Shown here in pieces: positions 7,848 to 14,247 of a DNA stretch of 16,604 nucleotides; positions within the stretch are counted from its first letter, which is position 1; each line of letters begins with the position of its first letter. Position numbers and translations under genes: made by a program. The notes under the pieces are model-generated. The model was given only the letters and a program-made list of their open reading frames with translations, did not search any database and was not told where the DNA came from. Location: NCBI RefSeq assembly GCF_910589175.1, contig NZ_CAJURR010000032.1, positions 1 through 16,604 of the forward strand, read 5' to 3'. The stretch is from an uncultured Lactobacillus sp. GTDB taxonomy: Bacteria > Bacillota > Bacilli > Lactobacillales > Lactobacillaceae.

Positions 7848-8177
7848 TTACATCAAACCTTTAGTGTATTTGCCCATTGATGCTTGAGTAGCATCATCTA
7901 CTGCCTTGATTCCCTTGTTTACAGCATCGATAACAAGATCTTGAAGCATATCTGGATCATCGGGATCGATTGCTTCCTTATCAATCTTCAAGTCTTTTAA
8001 CTTGCGGTCGCCGCTAAAAGTAGCAACTACCATATCATCAGCAGCCTTACCAACAAATTCTTGAGTAGCTAAGTTTGCTTGTTCAGCTTCCATTTGTTGT
8101 TGCATCTTCTTAGCTTGCTTAATTAAACCTTGCATGTTACCCATGCCCATACCACCAAAATTAGGTCTCTTACCCAT
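7848..8177 (-). CDS. ebfC: nucleoid-associated protein EbfC/YbaB family
   Basis: Small dimeric DNA-binding protein thought to organise the nucleoid. The 109 residues start with a Gly/Met-rich segment ([14 protein letters not shown]), then a helix [16 protein letters not shown], the conserved [23 protein letters not shown] strand region, and a C-terminal helix ending in MGKYTKGLM. This is the normal architecture and length. ATG at 8177 follows AAGGAGAG. It lies 12 bases after dnaX and one base before recR, in the universal dnaX-ebfC-recR cluster. Confidence 0.95.
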   Translation of the reverse strand: MGKRPNFGGMGMGNMQGLIKQAKKMQQQMEAEQANLATQEFVGKAADDMVVATFSGDRKLKDLKIDKEAIDPDDPDMLQDLVIDAVNKGIKAVDDATQASMGKYTKGLM

Positions 8178-8189
8178 CTTTTTCTCTCC

Positions 8190-9998
8190 TTAATCTTTAA
8201 TCTGTGCTAGATCTCCAAACAATTCTTTAGCCTTATCAATGACTTCTTTTTTTGCTTGAGGATCTATCTGATTACCATTTGCTTCTTGTTCAGATTTTTC
8301 TAGTCTTTGAAATTTTTTAGCAAGTAACTCTTCCTTATGACTTGCTACAAAATCATGACGTACTTTCAACCATGAAGAATCTGCAACTAAAACAATACTA
8401 TAATTATGCTTCGTTAGCTTCGCAATTTCAGCTTCAAGTTGAGAAATTAGATCTCCGTCTTGATTTGCTCGCTCAAACCATAATTCATACTTACATTTTA
8501 AAACAATTTGCTCGTGACTTGCAGCCACAGGATCTAAAACTTCCATTACAGCTCTTTGAGATACTTTTAGAGTAGACAGTAAGTCTGGCCAAATATCTTT
8601 TACTGTATTTAGGTCTTCCTTAGTGGCATTTTCAAGCACATGATATACCTGCCGGCGGTTATTTTCTTGAGCCGCTTGGTTATTAGAACTAGCCATTCTT
8701 CTTTTCGGCTTTTGTTCTGGTTTATTCTCTTTATCGGCAAGGCGCTTAAATTGTGCCTTAGTTTCAGTTTTAATTGTGCCTGAAAAGTCTGAAGTAGTAC
8801 TTCTACTAGCTGCCGGTCTATTTTTCAATTCCGCAACTTGCTTACTTAAAGTGTCAATTTGATTTTTTAGAGTTTGAACAACATCTGACGAAATTGTTTC
8901 AGCTTGTCGAGGTGTATTATCAGCTTTTGCTGGAGCTTGAGTTACTTGAACTACAAATACATCAAGCGGGATTTGTTGCTGGTTAGTGTAGCGCAAGTCA
9001 TTTAAGGCGTTATTAGCCGCTTGCACGAGTGAGTAGAATTTTTCTTCTGGGATTTTAGCTAATTCAGAAACATAATCCTCAGTTAAAAAAGTTTCTTCCT
9101 TATTACTCTTAATTGCCAGCATCCCTTTAACAGTTAAACTAATCAACTCATCTAAAATATTCTTAGTTGATGCTCCGTCCTGTAAAAGTGCATGAACTAT
9201 TTCAAGAGCTGCTGAAGTTTCGCCATTAAGTAAATTTAATAATACTTGTTCAATTTTTTCTTGAGCCGCATAACCAGTTATTCTTAAAGCATCTTCGTAT
9301 TTAACTTTATCTTGATCATAAGATAAAATCTGATCCAAGATACTTAAACTGTCACGCATTCCACCATCAGCTACTTGAGCAATTACTTCAAGGGCCTTTT
9401 CTTCAAAGTCAATTTTTTCTTGGCCAAGAATATAGGTCATGCGAGCGATTAAATCATGTTGATCAATCCGCTTGAAGTTGTAGCGCTGGGTTCTAGAAAT
9501 AATAGTTGCTGGAACCTTTTGAAGCTCTGTTGTAGCTAAGATAAAGACCACATGCTCCGGCGGCTCTTCCAGTGTCTTAAGTAAGGCATTGAAGGCACCC
9601 ATCGAAAGCATATGAACCTCATCGATGATGTAGACTTTATATTTACCCTGTGTTGGGGCGTATTTTACTTTATCTCTAATATCTCGAATTTCATCGACAC
9701 CATTGTTAGATGCGGCATCGATTTCGATGATATCGTTCATTGTTCCTTGATCTGCTGCAAGACAGTTTTCACATTCATTACATGGTTCTCCGTCTTGCAG
9801 ATTAGTACAATTTAAGGCCTTGGCAAAAATTTTAGCACATGATGTTTTACCAGTACCACGTGGTCCTGCGAATAGAAAAGCATGTGATATCTTGCCACGC
9901 TTGATTGCATTTTTTAATGTATCAGTAATCGCTGTTTGTCCTACGACTCCATCAAAAGTTCGCGGACGCCATTTACGATATAGCGCTTGATAAGCCAT
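8190..9998 (-). CDS. dnaX: DNA polymerase III subunits gamma/tau
   Basis: AAA+ ATPase core of the clamp loader; tau also links polymerases and helicase. Seen in 602 residues: Walker A GPRGTGKTS (45-53), zinc ligands C64, C73, C76 and C79, Walker B with D126/E127 in IIDEVHML, a sensor-1 region ending in LATTEL, and the SRT arginine-finger motif at 168-170. Domains II and III follow to about residue 360. A polar linker of about 370-450 (rich in K, Q, N, S) joins the C-terminal tau domain. ATG at 9998 follows AAAGGAAG. No convincing internal frameshift signal for a short gamma form was seen. The gene heads ebfC-recR-yaaL and lies just downstream of ffs. Confidence 0.97.
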   Translation of the reverse strand: MAYQALYRKWRPRTFDGVVGQTAITDTLKNAIKRGKISHAFLFAGPRGTGKTSCAKIFAKALNCTNLQDGEPCNECENCLAADQGTMNDIIEIDAASNNGVDEIRDIRDKVKYAPTQGKYKVYIIDEVHMLSMGAFNALLKTLEEPPEHVVFILATTELQKVPATIISRTQRYNFKRIDQHDLIARMTYILGQEKIDFEEKALEVIAQVADGGMRDSLSILDQILSYDQDKVKYEDALRITGYAAQEKIEQVLLNLLNGETSAALEIVHALLQDGASTKNILDELISLTVKGMLAIKSNKEETFLTEDYVSELAKIPEEKFYSLVQAANNALNDLRYTNQQQIPLDVFVVQVTQAPAKADNTPRQAETISSDVVQTLKNQIDTLSKQVAELKNRPAASRSTTSDFSGTIKTETKAQFKRLADKENKPEQKPKRRMASSNNQAAQENNRRQVYHVLENATKEDLNTVKDIWPDLLSTLKVSQRAVMEVLDPVAASHEQIVLKCKYELWFERANQDGDLISQLEAEIAKLTKHNYSIVLVADSSWLKVRHDFVASHKEELLAKKFQRLEKSEQEANGNQIDPQAKKEVIDKAKELFGDLAQIKD

Positions 9999-10015
9999 TT
10001 TGCACTTCCTTTATC

Positions 10016-10046
10016 AAAAAAACTCCTAGCTCAAACGAGCTAAGAG
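10016..10046 (-). terminator. strong hairpin terminator between ffs and dnaX
   Basis: On the minus strand CTCTTAGCTC (10046-10037) pairs with GAGCTAGGAG (10032-10023) as ten pairs with one T-G, loop GTTT, then seven Ts (10022-10016). It lies between the 3' end of the SRP RNA and the dnaX ribosome site, with no gene in between. Confidence 0.88.
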
Positions 10047-10060
10047 CTGTTTAAATTCTC

Positions 10061-10140
10061 AAAAAAAGGCACATGCCCAAGCAACCTTAGTGCTGCTACC
10101 TTCCGGTCCTGACACAATTTGGAGGTCGGACATTGCCCAC
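10061..10140 (-). ncRNA. ffs: signal recognition particle RNA, short bacterial (4.5S) type
   Basis: RNA scaffold of the SRP, binding Ffh to target nascent membrane and secreted proteins. The minus strand carries the near-invariant apical domain GTCAGGACCGGAAGGTAGCA, with the symmetric and GGAA tetraloop parts. The flanking 5' GGGCAATGTCC and 3' GGGCATGTGCC arms pair (with one bulge) to form the stem. The RNA runs into seven Ts at 10067-10061. Length of about 80 nt fits the small type used by Lactobacillales rather than the long Bacillus form. The exact 5' end is inferred from the -10 box at 10146-10151. Position between tadA and dnaX is typical. Confidence 0.93.
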
Positions 10141-10145
10141 AAACT

Positions 10146-10174
10146 ATAATACAGTATTTTGATTTATTTTTCCA
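10146..10174 (-). promoter_or_regulatory. ffs promoter
   Basis: On the minus strand TATTAT (10151-10146) lies 17 bases after TGGAAA (10174-10169). The predicted start is near 10139, just where the SRP RNA stem begins. The -35 box touches the tadA stop codon, so the promoter sits in the only available gap. Confidence 0.6.
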
Positions 10175-10657
10175 CTATTTATCTTGCTTTTGTTTACGTC
10201 TAATTTCACGGAAAAAATCTTTTAGCATTTGGGCTGCTTGATCCCTAAATAAACCGCCATAAATTTTAGGATGATGATTAAATTTTTCTACCTTAAACAA
10301 GTCAATGACACTGTCTGCTGCTCCAGCCTTTGGATCAAAAGCACCATAATAAACTTCAGCCAATCTTGAATTAATGATTGCCCCGCTGCACATTGGACAA
10401 GGTTCAAGGGTAATAAACAAACTACAGTCGACTAGACGCCAGGAATTTAAATTTTTACAAGCTTGTCTAATTGCAATCATTTCGGCATGCTGCGTTGCAT
10501 CTTCATCAAGCTCGCGTCTATTATATCCTTCACCAATCACGTTGCCATCTTTATCCACAACAACTGCACCAATTGGTACTTCACCTTGTTCTTCAGCCTT
10601 TTTTGCCTGTTCAAAGGCTAGGCGCATGTATTTTTCTTTTTGCTCTTTAGTTAACAT
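10175..10657 (-). CDS. tadA: tRNA-specific adenosine deaminase TadA
   Basis: Zinc enzyme that deaminates A34 to inosine in tRNA-Arg(ACG), widening wobble decoding; essential in most bacteria. The 160 residues carry the deaminase motifs HAE (57-59) with catalytic Glu59, and PCPMC with zinc ligands C87 and C90. VPIGAVVV near the start and NHHPKIYGGL near the end are also typical. ATG at 10657 is preceded by GAGGAAG. It is the first housekeeping gene after the bacteriocin block. The terminator at 10699-10722 separates it from that block, so it must have its own promoter in the short gap, which I could not identify. Confidence 0.96.
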   Translation of the reverse strand: MLTKEQKEKYMRLAFEQAKKAEEQGEVPIGAVVVDKDGNVIGEGYNRRELDEDATQHAEMIAIRQACKNLNSWRLVDCSLFITLEPCPMCSGAIINSRLAEVYYGAFDPKAGAADSVIDLFKVEKFNHHPKIYGGLFRDQAAQMLKDFFREIRRKQKQDK

Positions 10658-10698
10658 ATATCTTCCTCTTTAATTTCTGCTTATATTCTAACAAAAAG

Positions 10699-10722
10699 AA
10701 AAAAGCTAGCGACCCGCTAGCT
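10699..10722 (-). terminator. terminator closing the bacteriocin gene block
   Basis: On the minus strand AGCTAGCG (10722-10715) pairs perfectly with CGCTAGCT (10711-10704), loop of three, and is followed by six Ts (10704-10699). It begins eight bases after the YxeA-family stop codon. Confidence 0.88.
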
Positions 10723-10730
10723 AAAAATTT

Positions 10731-11057
10731 TTATTGTTGGTTATAGAATTGATTTTTTGTAATATATGAAATTGATTTTACATATTGGCCCTTATGATGG
10801 ATCTTAATATATTCCTGATTTGGATCATAACCACCTACTTGCTTTATTTTATAAGCTCTAGTTTTACCATCCTTTGGGTTAATGATCGTTACTTGTTTGT
10901 AATTCTGAGTGTTTTTTGGAACCTTAGCATAACTAACTGTTTCACTAACCAATGGATTTAAACGATCGGTAGCAGATGTATGAACAGTCAAAACGCCAAT
11001 AATTGCTATTACCAGTACAGTCAGAAGTGAAATAACTCCTATTTTAAATTTCTTCAT
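10731..11057 (-). CDS. YxeA family protein (DUF1093), bacteriocin-locus associated
   Basis: A 108-residue exported or membrane-anchored protein. Residues 5-27 are one hydrophobic segment (signal anchor or uncleaved signal), followed by a small beta-rich domain with YAKVPKNTQNYKQVTI, KTRAYKIKQVGGYD and QEYIKIHHKGQYVKSISYI, the YxeA/DUF1093 pattern. The family's biochemical role is not established. ATG at 11057 follows GGAGGG with good spacing. It is the last gene after the ATPase and permease and lies just before the terminator. In Bacillus subtilis yxeA likewise closes an operon with the ABC pair yxdLM, so ATPase-permease-YxeA is a recurrent set. A part in bacteriocin immunity or cell-envelope protection is inference. 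Confidence 0.78.
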   Translation of the reverse strand: MKKFKIGVISLLTVLVIAIIGVLTVHTSATDRLNPLVSETVSYAKVPKNTQNYKQVTIINPKDGKTRAYKIKQVGGYDPNQEYIKIHHKGQYVKSISYITKNQFYNQQ

Positions 11058-11079
11058 ATTTACCCTCCTGCATTAAAGC

Positions 11080-11733
11080 TTAATTTTTAACAAATTGAAT
11101 AGTCTGGTTGTTTAATTTAACTACGTAATCACAGGCATTCCATACTTTCGGATCATGGGTTGCTATTAAAATTATTGCCTGCTTACTAAAATCTGCTAAT
11201 AAATGTTTTAAAATAAGTGAAGCGTTATCAGGATCTAAGGATCCTGTTGGCTCATCTGCAAAAATTATTTTAGGTTGTTTCAAGATTATGCGCGCCAAGG
11301 CTATTCTCTGCTGCTCTCCCCCACTTAAAGTATAAACTTTCCGTTCTAAATCTAAATATTTCAAATCTAATTGCTCAAGAACCTCATGCATTAATTTTAT
11401 TTTTTGGGATTCCGGTATCTTTTTATGCTTTATCCCAACTGATAAGTTACTTTTAACAGAATCATTATCAATTAATCCAAAATTTTGAAAAATATATCCT
11501 AATATATCTCTTCGTAATTTATCTATATTTTTTTCACTTACTTCTTTTCCAGAGATACAGATCTTCCCAGAATCGGGTTGTTCTAGTCCTCCAAGAATAT
11601 TTAAAAAAGTAGTTTTTCCTGCACCACTCTGCCCAATAATTGCATAGCTCTTTCCTTTTTCAAATTCACATGAAGTCTCGTTTAAAATAATTCTATCTTT
11701 AAACTTTTTACTAATCTGAATAGCCGATAACAT
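11080..11733 (-). CDS. ABC transporter ATPase, lactococcin 972 bacteriocin group
   Basis: Cytoplasmic ATPase that powers the adjacent permease. Its 217 residues hold every ABC element: Walker A GQSGAGKTT (34-42), Q-loop Q83, signature LSGGEQQR (136-143), Walker B with D160/E161, D-loop SLD (165-167) and switch H193. Size and sequence resemble the MacB/LolD (MJ0796-like) class, which pairs with FtsX-type permeases rather than classical importers. ATG at 11733 follows GGGGGG, and the gap from the permease is 12 bases. Being next to a lactococcin 972-like gene, it fits the bacteriocin-associated ABC group. Whether the pair exports the peptide or protects the producer cannot be settled from sequence; the precursor already has a Sec-type signal. 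Confidence 0.92.
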   Translation of the reverse strand: MLSAIQISKKFKDRIILNETSCEFEKGKSYAIIGQSGAGKTTFLNILGGLEQPDSGKICISGKEVSEKNIDKLRRDILGYIFQNFGLIDNDSVKSNLSVGIKHKKIPESQKIKLMHEVLEQLDLKYLDLERKVYTLSGGEQQRIALARIILKQPKIIFADEPTGSLDPDNASLILKHLLADFSKQAIILIATHDPKVWNACDYVVKLNNQTIQFVKN

Positions 11734-11745
11734 ACTGATCCCCCC

Positions 11746-13731
11746 TTAATTTCCTTTATTTAACGTCAAAAGTAGTTTCTTTTCAGATTGATTTGAAAGA
11801 AAGAAAATAATTAACCCCTCTGCAATTAAATAGATAATTAAATACCAAAGAGAACTAAAGGACGCTTTTTGAACTATGAACACACATAAAAATAAAATTG
11901 TATCTATACTTAAATTAAATAAAATAAATCTAGAGACCAAATTTATATTTGATTGACCAAATAATTTATTAATTGTTAATTTCGAGCGATTTTTTTGGAT
12001 AAAGGATAAACTAATAAACGCAATAACTAAAATTAATTGAATTAAAGAAATTATAACTATTAAGGATAAAATTGTAATACGCTGAACTAACTTAATTCTA
12101 AAGTTAGCCAATCTTGTTTTAGCATCTGTAATTCCACCAATATACTTAGAAAGTCCAGTTTTATTTAAAGTTCGCTGCAACTTGTCTAAATCAAAAAACT
12201 GAATCATCCCTTGAGTTGCTGCAGAATAGTAGAAATTATCCGATAAGGCATTCAAATTATTTATTACTACAATAATGGGATCTCTTGAAATTGAATCAGC
12301 AATTTCTTTTCCAATCGTATAATTAAAAATAGATTGATTGTTCGCATAAGTAACTATCTTTAAACTTCCCTTCATCTTTTTTGTACCTGATAAAGTTTTC
12401 TGGAAATTTATAAATTCATCAAACTTTTTGATAAAACTCCGTCTCTGATTCTCTCTATTTATAGGAAATAAGATTGTAAAATTTTTATTTTTAATATCTT
12501 TAAAACTGATTTTTTTATTATTAGTACTCTTGATTTCATTGTATTTAAAGTAGTTTTTATTAACAAAAAGTACATTTCCATTTTCTGGAGTATCATCTTG
12601 TAAATTAGGATGAAATTCTTGTGAATTTCTTGAAACAATATTATTCGGCATTAAATCCATTGTTTCTCTAGTTAAACTCCCTAATTTATCTGTTTCGGTT
12701 ACATTTTTATCATCTACATTAGTAAATTGAAGAACATAACCACTATTGTGCTTAATCCATTCATGCATTATAGTCTGATCACTTCTAAAAGTCTCAACCG
12801 TATGGTGTAAGCTTAAGACGTTGATAGTAGTTAAAATTATCAAAGATATTTTAAAGATATATCCTGTAGCAACGAAAGGTCTAGTATAAGTTTGTCCCTT
12901 CAAAGCTGGATAAAGATTAATATATGCTAATACAGTATAGGAAATAAGATCCAAAACGATGAAAAATACAAATATAAATATCAACACTAAGGAACTATAT
13001 TTGAGCCAAAATATAATCCCATCTTTATTCATCACTAAAAGTGTATAACCGATACTCAGTCCTAGAAATATGCCGATTAAAGTACTAAATGATACAAGCA
13101 TTCGTTTTAGATCGTTAACTATTATCTGTAGATACGACCATCCATTTAACCTTAAAACTGCATATTTTTTAAATGAATAAATTTTTTCAATCAACATAAT
13201 GATAAGTAAAATAGCTAAAAGACTTATAAATATAGGTAAATAGCTAATTACGTTACTTTCATTTTTTAAAAGGCTGAGTAAAGAAATATGATAAATTGTA
13301 AAACTCAATCCTAAGCTTGATAATTTTTTACTCAATTCTTTAAGTGATTGAGAATCAGCGTTGGTATAGTAACGTCCTTTAACTTCTTCTAAATTAAGTT
13401 TCTGGTCGTTTATTTTTGAAATATCTGAATTTTTGAAATAGGTAATATTTTGATTTAATTTATCATTAAAATTATAAAATGACTTTGATGTATTCCCAGT
13501 TACGGTATTTAATCTTACTAAACTAATTTGATAGTTATTTTGAGTAGCACTTTTCTTTAATTCATCAAATACTCTTTTTTTAGAATACTTTCCATTTTGA
13601 TTGGTTACTTCAATAACAGTAGGACTTCCAGGAACATTTCCCTTATCCAACTGCTGAGTAAGCATACCAAGTAAAATCAAACTAAGAGCAGTTATAATTC
13701 CAAAGATTCCTAATTTAACAATCCTAAACAT
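11746..13731 (-). CDS. bacteriocin-associated FtsX-like integral membrane protein
   Basis: Membrane partner of the ATPase encoded next. Of 661 residues I count eight hydrophobic helices near 5-25, 161-181, 212-233, 245-270, 290-307, 550-578, 603-622 and 627-646. They arrange as two repeats of one helix, an outside domain and three helices. The outside domains are about 26-160 and a large one, 308-549. Cytoplasmic loops after the second helix of each repeat (AVLRLNGWSYLQIIVNDL and KLTINKLFGQSNINLV) look like coupling elements. This matches the bacteriocin-associated (DUF1430, putative immunity) family next to lactococcin 972 genes. The region is strikingly AT-rich: 10 G/C in 12001-12060 against 25 in dnaX 9481-9540. 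ATG at 13731 has only a weak GAGAAA site. Roles in immunity or export are unproven. Confidence 0.85.
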   Translation of the reverse strand: MFRIVKLGIFGIITALSLILLGMLTQQLDKGNVPGSPTVIEVTNQNGKYSKKRVFDELKKSATQNNYQISLVRLNTVTGNTSKSFYNFNDKLNQNITYFKNSDISKINDQKLNLEEVKGRYYTNADSQSLKELSKKLSSLGLSFTIYHISLLSLLKNESNVISYLPIFISLLAILLIIMLIEKIYSFKKYAVLRLNGWSYLQIIVNDLKRMLVSFSTLIGIFLGLSIGYTLLVMNKDGIIFWLKYSSLVLIFIFVFFIVLDLISYTVLAYINLYPALKGQTYTRPFVATGYIFKISLIILTTINVLSLHHTVETFRSDQTIMHEWIKHNSGYVLQFTNVDDKNVTETDKLGSLTRETMDLMPNNIVSRNSQEFHPNLQDDTPENGNVLFVNKNYFKYNEIKSTNNKKISFKDIKNKNFTILFPINRENQRRSFIKKFDEFINFQKTLSGTKKMKGSLKIVTYANNQSIFNYTIGKEIADSISRDPIIVVINNLNALSDNFYYSAATQGMIQFFDLDKLQRTLNKTGLSKYIGGITDAKTRLANFRIKLVQRITILSLIVIISLIQLILVIAFISLSFIQKNRSKLTINKLFGQSNINLVSRFILFNLSIDTILFLCVFIVQKASFSSLWYLIIYLIAEGLIIFFLSNQSEKKLLLTLNKGN

Positions 13732-13743
13732 TTTCTCATATAC

Positions 13744-13778
13744 AAAAATAATAGCGCATCTAATGCGTTATTATTTTT
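13744..13778 (-). terminator. hairpin between bacteriocin gene and permease, probable attenuator
   Basis: Arms 13778-13763 and 13759-13744 pair over 16 positions with one mismatch (A opposite C) around a 3-base loop. The 3' arm ends in TTTTT on the minus strand. The hairpin starts 11 bases after the bacteriocin stop codon and ends 12 bases before the permease ATG, so it would let most transcripts stop after the bacteriocin gene while some continue into the transporter genes. Confidence 0.75.
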
Positions 13779-13789
13779 CCCTTTATAAA

Positions 13790-14080
13790 TTATTTCACAT
13801 TGTAATATGATTGGTTTCCCATCCATGCCTTCGTAGCAGAAGCTCTTGCAGTTACTCCTGGTCGTGTCCATCCACTAGAAGTCGAGTAATTTCCCTTCAC
13901 GGAAGCACTGTGAGTTCTACCATTATGTGAATAATATGACCAGACATAAGTATTACCTACTCCATAATTCCAAGTTCCTCCTTGAGCATAAACTGTTGCT
14001 GCCAAGGCTGGCGTGATAGTTAATGCTAAGGCTGCTCCAGTGGTTGCAAGAGCAGTTATAATTCTACCTTTCTTTTTCAT
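13790..14080 (-). CDS. lactococcin 972 family bacteriocin precursor
   Basis: Secreted antibacterial peptide precursor of 96 residues. Residues 1-27 form a Sec signal: a KKK basic start, a hydrophobic core, and ALA. Cleavage is plausible after A27 (ALA) or after A32 (VYA). The second gives a 64-residue chain starting QGGTW, close to the EGTW start and 66-residue length recalled for lactococcin 972. The mature part has no cysteine, is rich in G, S, T, Y and W, and keeps the family pattern GGTW ... SYYSHNGRTHSASVKG ... W-x-RPGVTARASA ... YYNV. Lactococcin 972 binds lipid II and blocks septum formation; the same target here is inference. ATG at 14080 follows AAAGGAAGGG. It is preceded by a mini-ORF and followed by the permease, ATPase and YxeA genes. 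Confidence 0.92.
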   Translation of the reverse strand: MKKKGRIITALATTGAALALTITPALAATVYAQGGTWNYGVGNTYVWSYYSHNGRTHSASVKGNYSTSSGWTRPGVTARASATKAWMGNQSYYNVK

Positions 14081-14105
14081 GATAATTCCCTTCCTTTCTT
14101 AAAAG

Positions 14106-14153
14106 TTACTTTTTTAAAATAGTGAATAGAAGCGCAAAGATTTCGAAAATCAT
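14106..14153 (-). CDS. 15-residue hydrophobic mini-gene between Rgg and bacteriocin
   Basis: ATG 14153 to TAA 14106 encodes MIFEIFALLFTILKK. AGGAGG at 14166-14161, seven bases before the ATG, is the strongest ribosome site in the locus, which argues for real translation. The peptide has an unbroken hydrophobic run from 5 to 13, one acid at position 4 and a Lys-Lys end. It is too short for a Sec signal. It lies 25 bases before the bacteriocin start and downstream of the shared promoter, and an Rgg regulator gene is directly upstream. Rgg proteins sense short hydrophobic peptides, some of them leaderless (SIP of RopB). A pheromone is therefore possible. The basic C-terminus is unlike classical SHPs, so a leader peptide or membrane-active peptide remains possible. 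I do not recognise the sequence. Confidence 0.6.
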   Translation of the reverse strand: MIFEIFALLFTILKK

Positions 14154-14174
14154 CTTTATTCCTCCTCTATTTCT

Positions 14175-14190
14175 TATCTTATCTAAGATA
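14175..14190. promoter_or_regulatory. 16-bp perfect palindrome at the bacteriocin transcript start
   Basis: TATCTTA (minus 14190-14184) and TAAGATA (14181-14175) form a perfect inverted repeat with a 2-base centre. It overlaps the last bases of the -10 box and the expected start near 14181. This is a typical place for a repressor operator; a small 5' stem-loop in the RNA is the alternative. Confidence 0.5.
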
Positions 14191-14216
14191 ATATATATAA
14201 ATACTCAAGTTCACAA
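14188..14216 (-). promoter_or_regulatory. promoter of the mini-ORF and bacteriocin genes
   Basis: On the minus strand TTGTGA (14216-14211) and TATTAT (14193-14188) are 17 bases apart, matching the consensus at 4 of 6 and 5 of 6 positions. The expected start is near 14181, giving a leader of about 28 bases before the mini-ORF. Palindromic elements lie on both sides. Confidence 0.65.
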
Positions 14217-14220
14217 TTAA

Positions 14221-14236
14221 ATTTCGATATTTCGAA
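14221..14236. promoter_or_regulatory. ATTTCGA tandem repeat / TTCGA palindrome upstream of -35, candidate Rgg site
   Basis: ATTTCGA occurs at 14221-14227 and 14229-14235, an 8-base period. The same stretch also reads as the palindrome TTCGA-4-TCGAA (14223-14236). It ends the regulator gene's 3' gap and lies about 16 bases centre-to-centre upstream of the -35 box, where an activator such as Rgg would bind. A third ATTTCGA lies at 14140-14146 inside the mini-ORF. Confidence 0.45.
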
Positions 14237-14247
14237 TTATTTTTATA

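Noticed and set aside
8190..8280. Slippery A AAA AAA heptamer in dnaX that could give a short gamma form
   Set aside because: It occurs in PQAKKEVID near the very C-terminus, too late to yield a gamma-like product, and I saw no clear stimulatory hairpin.
10374..10673. Plus-strand open frame of 99 codons opposite tadA
   Set aside because: It lies entirely antisense to a gene with intact catalytic motifs and has low-complexity Ser/Pro content typical of shadow frames.
14219..14240. TTCGA palindrome as a terminator for the Rgg gene
   Set aside because: The arms are short and no T-run follows; its position before the -35 box fits an operator better.
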